64,000 nucleotides of DNA from Bog-473 sp963737745 (lineage in GTDB: Bacteria > Actinomycetota > Acidimicrobiia > Acidimicrobiales > RAAP-2). The notes beneath the pieces are model-generated. The model did no database searches. It saw nothing but the letters and a program-made list of their open reading frames with translations, and had not been told where the DNA came from. The DNA lies in assembly GCA_963737745.1 (NCBI GenBank), contig CAVTTR010000004.1, forward strand, positions 124,001-188,000, written 5' to 3'. Positions within the stretch are counted from its first letter, which is position 1, and each line of letters begins with the position of its first letter. This document shows positions 19,114-29,833 of this stretch, one piece after another. The position numbers were made by a program, and so were the translations under genes.

Positions 19114-19667
19114 TCAGTCGTTGGCCGGTCCCTGGCCGCTCAAGCGCAGGAATGCCGTCAACGCGCCGATCACCAGTGCGACCCCGCCGCCGAGCTCCAG
19201 CGCGTGCGCCCGCTGGGCGAGTCCACCACGACCTCGGCGAAGCGACCGAGAGCACCAGCACGATCATGGCGATGACCTGCCGCTTGAGGTCGTTCAGATC
19301 ACGCATCTGGAACCATGCCGGTAGGCGCGTCGCTCTTCGAACTGAATCTGGCGCACGAACAACTCGTAAAAGCCGACGGAAGAAATCAGCAACGTCGCCC
19401 CGATCAAGAAGAGGTCGATGTCCAGAATGAACAATCCGATCTGATGGCGGACCGGGGATCGGATGGTCTGGCGATGTGGTCGACCGAATGGATGAAGATG
19501 TAGGTGCCATAGACAAAGGCACCAAGGGCGGCGAGAAGGAGCACCGCCACCGGGATGTAGGCCAGCAGGAGAGATCCAGCCAGGAGGCGCTCGAGACCGA
19601 GATTGCCCGAGATGCGGTCGGGTTCGCGGTCGCGCCTGCCCTCCTCGCCCCCCGGATTGCTCACCAT
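19114..19667 (-). CDS. YqhA family (UPF0114) membrane protein (frameshifted)
   Basis: ATG 19667 follows AAGGAGCGTGAG. Segments in different frames are GLERLLAGSLLLAYIPVAVL, ALGAFVYGTYIFIHSVDHI, LDIDLFLIGATLLISSVGFY, LPAWFQMRDLNDLKRQVIAM and the terminal LELGGGVALVIGALTAF. This order of four helices with the conserved acidic loop (DLNDLK) is the YqhA/UPF0114 inner-membrane family. The function is unknown. Two or more indels are required. It is about 44 bp downstream of the MarR gene. Confidence 0.78.
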
Positions 19668-19710
19668 CTCACGCTCCTTACTCCTCGCGCGGTAACCAAT
19701 TAGATCAAGC

Positions 19711-20220
19711 TCAGACGAAATCTCCGGCGGCGCGGCGTAGATCGGCCAGGGCATCGACCAGAGCGGGCAGGGCAGAAGGCTCGAGTCCCACGTCCGCGAA
19801 CAGTTGGGCGTTCATGGCCTCCGTGGCGCGCTCAGCCAACCGACGGCCCTTGGCCGTGATGGCGGCCAAGGTGCCTCGCCCGTCCCGAGGGTTGGGCCGT
19901 CGCCGTACGAGACCCTGTGCCTCGAGGCGATCGACCGCATTGGTCACACTGGCCGGATTGACCTGCAGACGCTCGCCGATCTTGCCCAGCGGCAAGGCGC
20001 CCTTGGACGCAAACAGCAAAAGCATCACCACCTCGTAGCGGGCGAACGTCAACCCGAACGGCCGCAATACGGCATCGGCGCGGGCCAAGAACACCTGCTG
20101 TACCCGCATGACCGAGGTGACCGTCGCCATGGCCGCCGCTTCGGACACCCAGCCATGCGACTCCCATTGCCGCTGTGCTTCGGCAATGGGGTCGAACGGC
20201 AATCGTCGTCGCTCGGCCAT
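19711..20220 (-). CDS. MarR family transcriptional regulator
   Basis: 169 residues. The winged helix spans about residues 55-130: FARYEVVMLLLFASKGALPL, recognition region GERLQVNPASVTNAVDRLEA, and wing VRRRPNPRDGRGTLAAIT. The rest forms the dimer helices. MarR proteins repress adjacent genes and respond to phenolic or other small ligands. The likely targets are the dehydrogenase upstream and yqhA downstream, all on the minus strand. The gene is intact. Confidence 0.93.
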   Translation of the reverse strand: MAERRRLPFDPIAEAQRQWESHGWVSEAAAMATVTSVMRVQQVFLARADAVLRPFGLTFARYEVVMLLLFASKGALPLGKIGERLQVNPASVTNAVDRLEAQGLVRRRPNPRDGRGTLAAITAKGRRLAERATEAMNAQLFADVGLEPSALPALVDALADLRRAAGDFV

Positions 20221-20278
20221 CTGAGCACGCTAACCACTCGACGTAGGGCATCGGTGCCCTGTGAACGAGCCTCGCCTT

Positions 20279-21370
20279 TTAAAGTGAAGCAATCTCTGCC
20301 GGCAGGCGGCGGAGTACCTCATCGACGACCTCAGAGGTCGAGGACTCACCCCCGAGGTCGAAGGTGCGAATGCCGGCGGACGGCGACACCAGCGTCGTGT
20401 GACGAATGGCCCGGGCGGCACGAGCGATATCGGCATCGCCGTTTCATCGCGGCATGATCCAGCACGGCAGCGCACGCCAGGAGCATGGCCATGGGGTTGG
20501 CGACGTTCTTTCCGGCCAGGGAGGGAGCTGTCCCATGGGGCGCCTCGGCCATGGCGACCGTCGGTTGGAGCTCGTCGTCCAGCGCCAAAAGCACCGATTC
20601 GGCTCCGGCGATGGAACCGAACATGGCCAGCACGAGATCCGAAAGACAGTCGCCGTCTCTGTTCAAAGCCGGAATGACCAGGCTTTGATGTCCGGCCTCG
20701 GTCAGAATTCCGGCGTAGGCGGCATCGATGAGGGTGGGCCGATAGACGACGCCGGGATGCCGCGCGTCGCCGCCGCATCCATCTCCTCCTTCAGCATTCC
20801 CTCGTAGACCGCAGAGACCGTCCACTTCGGGCCTCCGTACACACACGCCTGACGCGGGCTGCGGCAGTTTGGAACGAGAACTCGGCCACCTCTCGGCAGA
20901 TCTTGCGCTCGATCTTCTCGGTCCGCCAGGCCTGCTCGTCGGAACCTCCCGGCGTCCCCGTCCGACCCTCTTCCGCGCCATAGGCATCGCCCACGGCCAT
21001 GCGGACGACCACGATCGGGTGAACCACCGGCGCCAGGGGGGAAACCCCGGGAATGCGCCGACCCGTTCTGACGATGACCGAACCTCCGATACCTTCACGA
21101 AGGATCCGGTTGGGACTTCCGACGTCCCCGATTTTCTCAGGCGTGATCGTGGCCGCCTTCAGACCAAGTCCGTAGGCGCGCATGGACTCGGCCGCCTCGT
21201 GCACGACGCGCGTTCTGCGTCAAACGACGATTCTCGAGGGAGAGGTCGAAACGAATAAGCGAGCACTCGAAACCAAGCACGGTGGGATCGAGGACGCGCA
21301 GTGCCTCATCGAGCAGCTCCTGTCCGGTTTCATCGCCGTCACAGACCACGAGTTGCAGAGTTGATGTCAC
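20279..21370 (-). CDS. Isocitrate/isopropylmalate dehydrogenase family protein (frameshifted)
   Basis: Reconstructed from GTG 21370 (VTSTLQLVVCDGDETGQELL) to TAA 20279, about 363 residues. GLGLKAATITPEKIGDVGS and GSVIVRTGRRIPGV hold the substrate-binding segment; VVRMAVGDAYGAEE follows, then RPTLIDAAYAGIL, LSDLVLAMFGSIAGA and APHGTAPSLAGKNVANPMAM, the NAD(P)-binding signature of the beta-decarboxylating dehydrogenases. The N-terminal GDE replaces the usual GDGIG. Size favours a homodimeric NAD-type enzyme; isocitrate, isopropylmalate or tartrate cannot be distinguished by eye. Confidence 0.85.
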
Positions 21371-21471
21371 GTCAATCAGGCTGACACGGATCGCGCCAAC
21401 TCGCCAAACATCCTTGCCACCTGGGCGTATCGCCTCTGCACGACTCCGGTCGCACGAGCCACGACGCGAAG

Positions 21472-21756
21472 TCAGCGAGCGGAAAGAACGACGTCGAGCA
21501 CGGTCCCGAGTCCTGCCAGAAGGAGCGAGACCGAGACCACGATTGCAGTCACCTTCATGACGGCCGGGCGGCGGGAGGCCCACGGTTCGTCCTCATCGTC
21601 ATCGATCTCCCACCAGTCCCGCTCCACCGGCGTCGTGCCTCGAGCGGTTGTGGCTCGCGGCGTCGCGATGTACCCGATGACGGGTGCGATCCCGATGGGC
21701 ACGTGGGGCTGCGGTGGAACTGGCAGGTGTCCCTGCATCAACCCGAGGATATACAT
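21472..21756 (-). CDS. Small C-tail membrane protein
   Basis: 94 residues. The N-terminal half is Pro-rich (QGHLPVPPQPHVPIG), followed by an acidic stretch (EIDDDEDEPW) and one C-terminal membrane helix (VTAIVVSVSLLLAGLGTVLD) ending LSAR. It appears to be a single-pass protein with a cytoplasmic N-terminus. No family was recognised. It lies 56 bp after the PanE-like gene and 101 bp before the dehydrogenase. Confidence 0.6.
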   Translation of the reverse strand: MYILGLMQGHLPVPPQPHVPIGIAPVIGYIATPRATTARGTTPVERDWWEIDDDEDEPWASRRPAVMKVTAIVVSVSLLLAGLGTVLDVVLSAR

Positions 21757-21812
21757 CCCCGGCAGCGCGATGCGCCAAAGGCTGTTGGGCTCAGCCTTGC
21801 ACGGCGTTGGCC

Positions 21813-22804
21813 TCAGCCCTCGGTCGCGACGGTCAGTCCGGCCGCCGCACCCAGCTGCTCCACTCCCCAGCTGCCGGGAGGGCTCCCGCTGGCCGCGGCC
21901 TCCACCGCCAGCCGTTGCAGCAGGGCGTTGACCGGCGTCGCTACACCGTGGAGCGCGCCAAGGAGGACGATCTCGCCGTTGAGGAACTCCGCCTCAATGG
22001 AGCCCGTGCCCCGCACGAGGCTCTGCCAGCTCGAACCCCCCGCCACTGGCGCCGCTCCGTGGTGCGCATCTGCAGGTGGTCAGCCCGCCGAGCTCGGTCC
22101 TCTTCGACCGATGCCACTGCGATCCCGGCCGCTTCGAGGACCGCGCTGCCTTCGCGGCTGGGCCTCGAGCGGCCACCGCGCTCACCACGGCCGGCCGGAC
22201 CGCACAGGGCCTCCACTGCGTTGGCCAGGTTCATCGAGGAGCTTGCGGTACTTCCACCGCATGATGTCGGGTCGGGCCATCGACTGGAAGGTCGTGGCGT
22301 CGAGCGCGTCGGCTATCGCTTGGGCGACGTCATCGACGCCCGCCGGGTAGCGACCCAGGTCGAGCAGCCCACTCACCGGGGCCGAATGCGCCTGAATGAC
22401 TCCGGGCTTGAGGTGGGTGGCCGGACACATCACGCACATGGCGTAGGTCCGGGGGAATCGGCGTAGCACCCGGCGCTCGTTCTCGACCCCGTTCTGCATA
22501 CAGACGATCGGCGTGTCAGGCGGAGCGACCGCGACCAGCTGGGCCAAGGCTTCCTCGGTGTGTTGGCCCTTCACCGCCAAGGAGGACAACTGTGTCGTCC
22601 GTCCACGTCGCACGCCCCGAGCCTCGGTGACCACCGGTATCGGCAGGGTCACCGATTCGTCGGGCGCTTCGAGCACCAGGCCGGAGGCCAGAGCGCGGGC
22701 GTGGTCACCACGGGCAATGAAGGGTGACGTCGGCACCGTGCTGAAAGAGGCGCGCCCCGACGAGCCCCCCGATCGCGCCCGGCACCAAAGACGACGAATC
22801 GCAT
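21813..22804 (-). CDS. Ketopantoate reductase family protein (PanE/ApbA-like, frameshifted)
   Basis: It starts MRFVVFGAG at 22804; the Rossmann motif continues after one indel as AIGGLVGARLFQHGADVTL. Then come IARGDHARALASGLVLEAPD, LAVKGQHTEEAL, IVCMQNGVENERR, and the catalytic-domain signature RWKYRKLLMNLANAVEAL. The C-terminus SIEAEFLNGEIVLLG and TPVNALLQRLA is typical of the helical domain. It would reduce 2-dehydropantoate or a related keto acid with NADPH. Because of the indels the exact sequence is uncertain, but the family is clear. Confidence 0.86.
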
Positions 22805-22903
22805 GCGGCACTTTGCCACGCCAGAGCCATGTCAGGCTTTGCAGGTGCCTCATTCAACCGCACTCGATTCTCAACGCCGCAGCGCTGGGTGGAGCCGTCG
22901 GCC

Positions 22904-23857
22904 AATGTGCCCCGGCGTCTCCTGCACGGCCTGGCCGCTCCCGGTGCGGGACGATCTGGCAGAGAGCGTACGCCGGGCGATCGGGCTGGGCCAGGCCGCC
23001 GATCGCGATATCCATCGACCCGTCCGCGTCCTATCTCCCGCCCGACGGCGTGGCCCGGATGGTGCATGGGGATCTCCCCTCGATGCTGATCGGCGGGCAT
23101 CAGCGCCCTGCTCTTGCAGACCCTGCACCCACTGGCCATGGCCGGCGTGGCGGAACACTCCAACTACCAGGCGGATCCGCTGGGCCGGTTGCGCCGGACG
23201 GCCAACTTCGTCGGCGACCACGACCTTCGGGACCGTCGCAAGAAGCCGAGAAGGCGATCGAACAAGTACGCCGAGTACACCGTCGGGTCACGGGCATCGC
23301 ACCCGACGGACGCCCGTATTCGGCCGACGATCCGGAGTTGGTGACGTTCATCCATGCGGCCGAGGTGTGGAGCTTCTTGGAGTCGTCCCGACGGTTCGGC
23401 CGGTTCGATCGTCAGCCCGAGCAGTGCGACCAGTACTACGAGGAGGTTGCTCCGATCGCCGTCGCCCTCGGGGCGGACTGGGTGCCCCGATCGGCCGTCG
23501 ACGTCGACGAGTACTTCCGTCGTGTGCGTCCCGAGCTCTGCGCGACCGAACAGGCCCACCAGGCGCTCGACTGGTTGCGTCACGGAGTGCGGCGGCGCCC
23601 CAACGAGCAGGCCGTGTTCAACGTGCTCTACGCCGGGGCGGTAAGCATGTTGCCTGAATGGGCTCGCGCCGAGCTCGAACTCTCGACACGCGGCCCCGTC
23701 GATCTCCTGATCGACACCGTGGCGGTCATTCCCGCCTCGCGGGCGCTCTCGGCCGCCCTGCGCTGGGTGGCCACACCTCAGCCACCGAGACGGAGTTCCA
23801 CCTCTGCCGCCTCGACCGCCTCGGCCGCGACCATCGACACACCGGCCGCGTGCTCAC
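22904..23857 (+). CDS. DUF2236 / MpaB-type oxygenase family protein (frameshifted)
   Basis: N-terminal LPVRDDLAESVRRAIGLG is followed by DPSASYLPPDGVARMVHGD and, in another frame, ALLLQTLHPLAMAGVAEHS. The last carries the His and Arg pattern of the MpaB/latex-clearing-protein-like haem fold. Then RVHRRVTGIAPDGRPYS, TFIHAAEVWSFLESSRRFG and EYFRRVRPELCATEQAHQAL. Members are putative haem oxygenases. Start ATG 22904 and the end are approximate, because the terminal frame has no stop before the convergent epimerase gene. It is divergent from the PanE-like gene. Confidence 0.8.
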
Positions 23858-24804
23858 TCATCGCGGGACGAGGCCCCAGCTGGCCGACCACTTCTGGCCG
23901 GGTTGGAGCGAAAGCAGATCCTTCCCGGTGCGTAACGCGTTGGGCGGGCAGGTCATCGGCTCGATCGCCACCGCCCGCCGACGCCGCTCCACCTCCCCGA
24001 GCGTGTCGCCCGTATAGACCATCAGGTAGCCGAACCCTGCGTCGGCCCACAGGGCGGTGCCCGATGTGCCGTTCGGTGCATCGAGGCTGGCCCAGGCCCG
24101 GCCGTCGCTGTCACGGTCCAGGGCGGTGAAGGGAGTGTCGAGCACCGTCGGGCCGATGAGGCGTGCCGTGGTGAAGTCACGGTCCGTCCCAGCCACCGGC
24201 GTCACCTCTCCCGTGGGCAGGCCACGATCATCGAGGTCCAACGTCTCATGAGCCGGCAACTGGAGGACCGCGTCGTCGACCATCCCGGGTCCGGCCGCAA
24301 GGTAGGGGTGGAAACCCAGGCCGAAGGGAACCGGGCCGTCGTCCGTACTGTGCGCGGTGGTGGTGACGCTGAGACCGTTGCGCCCCACGTGGTACTCCAT
24401 CTCGAGCAGCACGGAGAACGGATACCCCGGCGAAGGATGCAACTGCAGCCGCAGCGACAGCTGGTTCTGGTGGCGGGTCTGGAGCGTCCAGGGCAACCAC
24501 CGCACCAAGCCCGTGGATGGCATTGCGGCGTTCCGGCTCGTCCAGGGCGGCCTGTCGCCTGCACCCCATTGAACTCGTAGCGACCGTCGGCCAGCCGGTT
24601 CGGCCACGGGGCGAGCACCTGTCCCCGGCCACTGTGCGACCACTCGTGCGGCCCGAAACCGTCGATGACCGGCGTGGCGCCGACGTTGTAGGTGCGCAGG
24701 GTGGCACCGACCTCACACACCACGACATCCTGCTCGCCGTGCCCGATGCGCCACTGCTGGCCCGTCGGGGAGGCGACGGAGATGCGAGGCGAGGGATAGG
24801 GCAT
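23858..24804 (-). CDS. Aldose 1-epimerase family protein (frameshifted)
   Basis: From ATG 24804 (MPYPSPRISVASPTG): VVVCEVGATLRTYNVGATPV, GRGQVLAPWPNRLADGRYEF, then after indels NAIHGLVRWLPW, FGLGFHPYLAAG with the catalytic His, LDTPFTALDRDSDGRAW, and AVAIEPMTCPPNALRTG with the catalytic Glu. About 315 residues, as in the GalM-like superfamily. It would interconvert sugar anomers in the cytoplasm. It is divergent from surE. Confidence 0.88.
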
Positions 24805-24965
24805 GGCGGAGTGAATTGAAGCAGACCCAGAGCAACGTCGGTGATGAAGTCCCCGGGCAGCAGGCACAAGAGGACCGGCGAACCGGTGACGTGACGCTGA
24901 CGGGTGCAAACAGGAGGTACGGGCGTGCGGGGCCAGACACCGGTCGGACGCTAGGGTGCCCTCAC

Positions 24966-25899
24966 GTGAGGATCCTCGTAACCAATGACGACGGCGTCGG
25001 CGCGCCCGGGATTGGCCGCTCTGACCAGGGCTCTCGTGCATTGGATCGAAGAACATCCTCCGCCACTGGAGGCCCATCGCACGAGATCGTCGTGGTGGCC
25101 CCGAGCTCCAACTACAGCGGTGCGGGTGCCGCGGTCGGCTCGGTCACCAACGGAACCAAAATCCCCTACGTGCGGGCTCGGGTCAGCGGCGCCGAAGAGG
25201 TGGACGCCTACGGGCTCGACGCCTCGCCGGCTCTCTCGGTGATCGCCGGTGCCTTGGGCGCCGTCGGGCCCAAGCCGGACCTGGTGCTGTCCGGCATCAA
25301 CCATGGCGTCAACGTCGGTCGATCGGTCCTGCACTCGGGCACCGTCGGGGCGGCTCTGACGGCGTCGCAGGTCGGCATCAGCGCTCTTGCCGTCTCGCTG
25401 CGGGCCGGGATGCCGGAGGACTGGTGGGAGATCGGCAGCCGACCTCGCCATGGCCCTCATCCCCATGTTGGTCGGCGCGCCGGTCGGCACCGTGCTCAAC
25501 CTGAACGTCCCCTCGCTGCCCCTCCACGAAATCCTCGGCGGCTGCGATGGGCCCGCGTCGGCGGATCCGGGCTCATCAAGGCGGCCAGTGACGGCTGGGT
25601 ATCGCCGCCCAACCATCCCGAAATGGAGGGTCCGGCGGCGGCCGAAGCCGCCTCGGCGGTCATCGACGACAGCCCGGCCGAGAAAGGCGAGATCACCCTC
25701 AACGTCGGTTCGCCGTTCCCCCAAGGCCGGTGATCATGCGGTTGCCCGATCCGAGCGAGGATGCGACGCTGGTCGCCCAGGGCTACGCCGCCCTCACCGC
25801 CCTGCGCGGGCCGAGCATCCGACGACGACCCGGCGCTCGCTGCGCTCGCTGGACGAAGGCCTCGCCGAGGCAATCGCTCCGCTGGGGTTGCATGGCTGA
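24966..25899 (+). CDS. surE: 5'/3'-nucleotidase SurE (frameshifted)
   Basis: GTG 24966 opens VRILVTNDDGVGAPGI, the metal-binding DD motif at the N-terminus. VVVAPSSNYSGAGAAVG and LVLSGINHGVNVGRSVLHSG (conserved Asn ligands) follow, and GTVGAALTASQ identifies SurE. After indels the C-terminal part continues through LNLNVPSLP, SDGWVSPPNHPEMEGPA and SLRSLDEGLAEAIAPLG to TGA 25899. It is a metal-dependent phosphatase of nucleoside monophosphates. A stop at 25733 in one frame would truncate it; the downstream homology argues against that. Confidence 0.9.
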
Positions 25900-25936
25900 G
25901 GGCTCGCGCGTGCCGGTCCCTTTGGCACGTGACGAC

Positions 25937-26399
25937 TCACTCGTCGTCGTTGGGCGTCCGGCGTCGGCGCTTTACCTCTGACCGGTGGCGCTTCTCCTCG
26001 ACCCGCCTGATCTGTGATCCCTTGGTGGGCTTCGTGGGTCGTCTGGTCGGGTCGACCCGCAGTCCATCGGCCAACCTGGCCGCCAGGCGTTCCAGCGCCA
26101 GCTGCCGATTCCGTGCCTGCGAGCGTGAATCGGAGGCGGCCGCCCGTACCACCGGCCCGAAGCGTTCCAACAGGCGCGCCCGTTGCCGGGGGCCAAGGGC
26201 GGTGGAGGCGGCGATGTCGAACTGGACCTCGACCCGGCTCAGCGTGCGGTTGGCATGCTGTCCCCCGGTCCGCCCGAGGTGGTGGCACGCCAGGTGATCT
26301 CGCTCAGCGGGAATGCTCAGAGACTTTGCTGACGCGCAGCGTGGCCGCGCTGGCGGGCCGTCGCGCCGGCCGGTGGCGGACGTCGGCAGTCGCGCGCAT
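25937..26399 (-). CDS. ArfB/YaeJ-like peptidyl-tRNA hydrolase (frameshifted)
   Basis: The N-terminal catalytic region is split by indels: LSEITWRATTSGG, then a GGPGGQ-type release-factor motif broken within CGGACCGGGGGACAGCA, and NRTLSRVEVQFDI. The frame 26170-25937 gives VVRAAASDSRSQARNRQLAL and a basic tail KRHRSEVKRRRR. This is the class-I release-factor fold without a codon-recognition domain, ending in the basic tail that ArfB inserts in the mRNA channel of stalled ribosomes. The start is set at ATG 26399 but is uncertain. It would rescue non-stop complexes. Confidence 0.83.
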
Positions 26400-26478
26400 G
26401 CGCGGTAGCGTGGGCTCGCGGTGCGGGTCGTCGGGTGCCACGAAGGTGAGCGTACGACGACCGGGTACAGTCCGACTC

Positions 26479-27497
26479 ATGGACTATCGCCACCTCGGAA
26501 GATCGGGCATGCTCGTCTCCGCCCTCGCCTACGGCAACTGGATCACCCACGGAAGCCAGATTGAAGAAGACGCCGCCGCAGCGTGCGTGAAGGCCTCGCT
26601 CGACGCCGGGATCACGACCTTCGACACGGCGGATGTCTACGCCTGGGGCAGAGCGGAGTCGGTCCTGGGCCGGGCCCTCAAGGGCGTGCGGCGCGACTCC
26701 ATCGAGATCTTCACGAAGGTGTACTGGCCGACCGGTTTCAATCCCAACAATGGCGGGCTGTCGCGCAAGCACATCATGGAAGCGCTCCACGGTTCGCTCG
26801 AGCGCCTCCAGACGGACCACGTCGATCTTCTCCAGGCCCACCGGTTCGACTACGAGGCGCCACTCGAGGAGACCTTGCGTGCGTTCGACGACCTGGTGCG
26901 GCAGGGCAAGGTCCACTACATCGGCGTCTCGGAATGGACGGCCGAGCAGATAGCCGAAGCTCTGCGGCTGGCCGACGACATGGGCTTCGACCGCATCATC
27001 TCCAATCAGCCGCAGTACTCCCTGATCTGGCGGGTCATCGAGGCCGAGATCGTTCCCTTGTGCCAGGAAGCAAGGGATCGGCCAGATCGTCTGGTCGCCG
27101 TTGGCCCAGGGCGTCCTGACCGGCAAGTACCTGCCCGGGGCCGCACCCCTCAAGGGTTCGCGGGCCAGCGGGCGTCGAGGCCGAGGAGATGAACTGGCTC
27201 TTGGGCGACGACGTGCTCATCCCGGTGCAGGAGTACGCCGACCTCTGCCGCCAGGCCGGCTACACCCCGGCCTCCGTCGCCCTGGCCTGGGTCCTGCAGA
27301 ACGAGAACGTCAGCAGCGCCATCATCGGGGCCTCGCGGCCCGAGCAGATCCTGGAGAACGCCGAAGGCACTCGAGATCGACTTGGAACCTGACTTCGTGG
27401 AGGCGATCGAGAAGGCTCTGGCGCCGACGACGCTCTTCGACCCGGGCTTCACCTTCAGCCCGACACCCTGCGGCGTAACCCCAAAGTGCCGCAGTAG
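26479..27497 (+). CDS. Aldo/keto reductase (voltage-gated K+ channel beta-subunit-like, frameshifted)
   Basis: It starts MDYRHLGRSGMLVSALAYG. Catalytic tetrad elements are FDTADVYAWGRAE (Asp, Tyr), EIFTKVYW (Lys) and DLLQAHRF (His). Next come VHYIGVSEW and SNQPQYSLIWR, and after an indel VWSPLAQGVLTGKY, SVALAWVLQNENVSSAIIGA and the end TLRRNPKVPQ. About 338 residues. It would reduce aldehydes or ketones with NADPH. Two or three indels lie near 27070-27180 and 27370-27470. Confidence 0.9.
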
Positions 27498-27506
27498 CCT
27501 CCCGTC

Positions 27507-27923
27507 ATGCCCGAACGCCAGCGGATTGCCGCCTACGGCGTATGCCTCGACGCCGAAGGCCGTCTGCTTCTGGCCCGGGCTGCTCCTTGGCTGACCTTGC
27601 AGCGGTCGATGGTTCCTGCCTGGCGGTGGGGTGGATCACGGTGAGCATCCAACCGATGCCCTGCGCAGGGAGATCCAGGAGGAAGCGGGGCTGACGGTCG
27701 TGCTCGGCCCACTGCTCGACGTCCTCTCGGATGTACGCGTCATGCCTGACGGCACGAGCCTGCACACCGTGAGGATGATCTACCGGGTGGCGTCGTGGAC
27801 CGGAAGCCTCCGAGCCGAGTTGGAAGGAACCACCGATGCGGTGCAGTGGTTCGCCAACGAGCGAGCTGGCCGAGCTCCCGCTGGCGCACTACGTCGAACG
27901 AGGTGGTGGCGAAGTTCCTGTGA
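27507..27923 (+). CDS. Nudix hydrolase (frameshifted)
   Basis: ATG 27507 starts MPERQRIAAYGVCLDAEGRL. After an indel, GGGVDHGEHPTDALRREIQE and EAGL make a perfect Nudix box (Gx5Ex7REUxEExGU). It ends HYVDEVVAKFL once one extra A is discounted, with TGA 27921-27923. It would hydrolyse a nucleoside diphosphate linked to another moiety. The stop overlaps the GTG start of the next gene (GTGA), implying one operon with the NADH dehydrogenase and probably the aldo/keto reductase 9 bp upstream. Confidence 0.86.
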
Positions 27924-29256
27924 ACGCGGACCCCGGAGACGCACGCCACCACGTCGTCATCATCGGCTCGGGCTTCGGCGGCCTGTTCGCCGCCAAGGCT
28001 CTGCGCCGAGCCCCGGTGCGGGTCTACCGTGATCGACCGGACCAACCACCACTTGTTCCAACCGTTGCTCTATCAGGTGGCGACGGGGATTCTCTCCGAG
28101 GGTCAGATCGCCCCTCCCATCCGCGATGTTCTGCGCCACAACCCCGTCGGTGCATGTCGTGCTCGGCGAAGTCACCGGCATCGATCCGGTAGCCCGCACC
28201 GTCGCGACCACCGAGCTCAGCGGCCGCAACGTCGCCATCGGCTACGACAGCCTCATCGTGGCCGCGGGCGCAGTGACCTCCTACTACGGTCACGACGAAT
28301 TCCGTCAGTCGGCGTCGGGCATGAAGATCGCTCAACGATGCGCTGTATCTGCGGGGACAGATCTTCGGTGCGTTCGAACAGGCCGAAGTCAGAGGACGAC
28401 GAGGACCGCCGGCGGGCCCTCATGACCTTCGTGGTGATCGGTGGTGGTCCGACCGGCGTGGAGATGGCCGGGCAGCTGAAGGAGCTCTCCGCGGCGGGCC
28501 CTCCAGCACAACTATCCGCAGGATTGATCCGCACATGACGCGGGTGGTCTGATCGAGGGCGGCCGAGCGCCTGGTGTCCACCATGGGCACACGCCTGTCG
28601 CAGATGACGGCGCGGGATCTCGAGCGGATGGGGGTCGAGCTGCACCTCGGCGCCATGGTGACCGACGTCGATGCCCAAGGGGTCGAGTTGACGCAGGCCG
28701 ACGGCCAGCACCTGCGCATCGAGGCGAGCACCAAGGTGTGGGCCGCCGGCACCCGCGCTTCCCCGCTTGGGGCCAAGCTCGCCAGCGCCACGCGGGGCGA
28801 AGCTTGGATCGCAGCGGACGGGTCGAGGTTCGAACCGGATTGCTCGGTTCCCGGCTATCCCGAAATCTTCGTCGTCGGCGACCTCATGGCGCTGGACGAC
28901 CTGCCCGGCGTGGCGGAGGTGGCCATGCAGTCGGGCGCCCACGCCGCGCACACCATCGAACGTCGGCTCCGCGGGGACACGGACAACGAAACCGTTCCAT
29001 TACCGAGACCTGGGAACGCTGGCGGTGATCTCCCGATTCCGGGCCGTGGCCAAGAGTGGGACCACTGCAGATCGGCGGGTTCATCGGATGGCTGTTGTGG
29101 CTCGTCGTCCACGTGACGTTCCTTACCGGATTCAAGAACAGGTTCGCCGCGTTGGCCCGTTGGACCATCAGCTTCGTCGGCAAGGGCCGCTACGAACGGG
29201 CCTTGACCGGAGCGTGGGTGGTCGACCAGAACGATCCGCCTCATCATGCCGCCTAG
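27920..29256 (+). CDS. ndh: Type II NADH:quinone oxidoreductase (NDH-2, frameshifted)
   Basis: The order of motifs is complete: HHVVIIGSGFGGLFAAKAL (FAD), TNHHLFQPLLYQVATGILS, GYDSLIVAAGAVTSYYGHDE, FVVIGGGPTGVEMAGQL (NAD), STKVWAAGTRASPLG, PEIFVVGDLMALDD, VAMQSGAHAAHTIE. The C-terminal amphipathic membrane anchor is IGGFIGWLLWLVVHVTFLTG. About 445 residues. It passes electrons from NADH to menaquinone without proton pumping. At least five indels. GTG 27920 overlaps the Nudix stop. Confidence 0.9.
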
Positions 29257-29271
29257 GAAGCGTGTCGTCGC

Positions 29272-29715
29272 TCAGCGGGGAGTGGCAACGAAGAGGGGGA
29301 TCTGCCGCTCCGTGTTGGCCTGGTAGTCGTCATACGGTGGGTAGGCAGCCGCAGCGCGCTTCCACCACGTTGCCTTTTCGTCGCCGGTGACCTCGCGCAC
29401 GGTCACGGCAAAGGGTTCTGGCCCATCTTGGATGTGCACCGAATCCGGCGCGGCGATCAGGTTGTAATACCAGACCGGGTGGGTCGGGGCCCCACCCTTG
29501 GAGGCGACGAGTGCATACTCCCCGCCATGCTCCACCCGCATGAGGGGGGTCTTGCGTATTTTGCCGGTCTTGTTGCCGCGAGTCGTGACCACGATGATCG
29601 GCATGTCGGTCCCGGGAAGCGTGTTCGCCTTCGTGCCGCCAGAGGCCTCGTATTCGGCGACCTGATCCTTCACGAAGTCTGTGGGGCTCGGCTCGTACGT
29701 CTCATCAGGGGCCAT
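29272..29715 (-). CDS. Deazaflavin (F420)-dependent nitroreductase family protein
   Basis: 147 residues from ATG 29715 (MAPDETYEPSPTDFVKDQVA). The core VVTTRGNKTGKIRKTPLMRV and GGAPTHPVWYYNLIAAPD is the signature of the Ddn/DUF385 family that binds F420 or menaquinone-like substrates. This supports F420 use in the host, as do the LLM enzymes. An upstream in-frame extension is open but has no family similarity. It is convergent with ndh. Confidence 0.9.
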   Translation of the reverse strand: MAPDETYEPSPTDFVKDQVAEYEASGGTKANTLPGTDMPIIVVTTRGNKTGKIRKTPLMRVEHGGEYALVASKGGAPTHPVWYYNLIAAPDSVHIQDGPEPFAVTVREVTGDEKATWWKRAAAAYPPYDDYQANTERQIPLFVATPR

Positions 29716-29833
29716 CGCCCCACTATAGGGAGGGAGACCTCGGAGTCGAACTTTCGCCTCAGGGGTAGGGACCGTGCGTTTGGGGTATAGCGAGCATGGG
29801 CGCCTGGTCGGTGTCACGACCAAGGAGATTTGC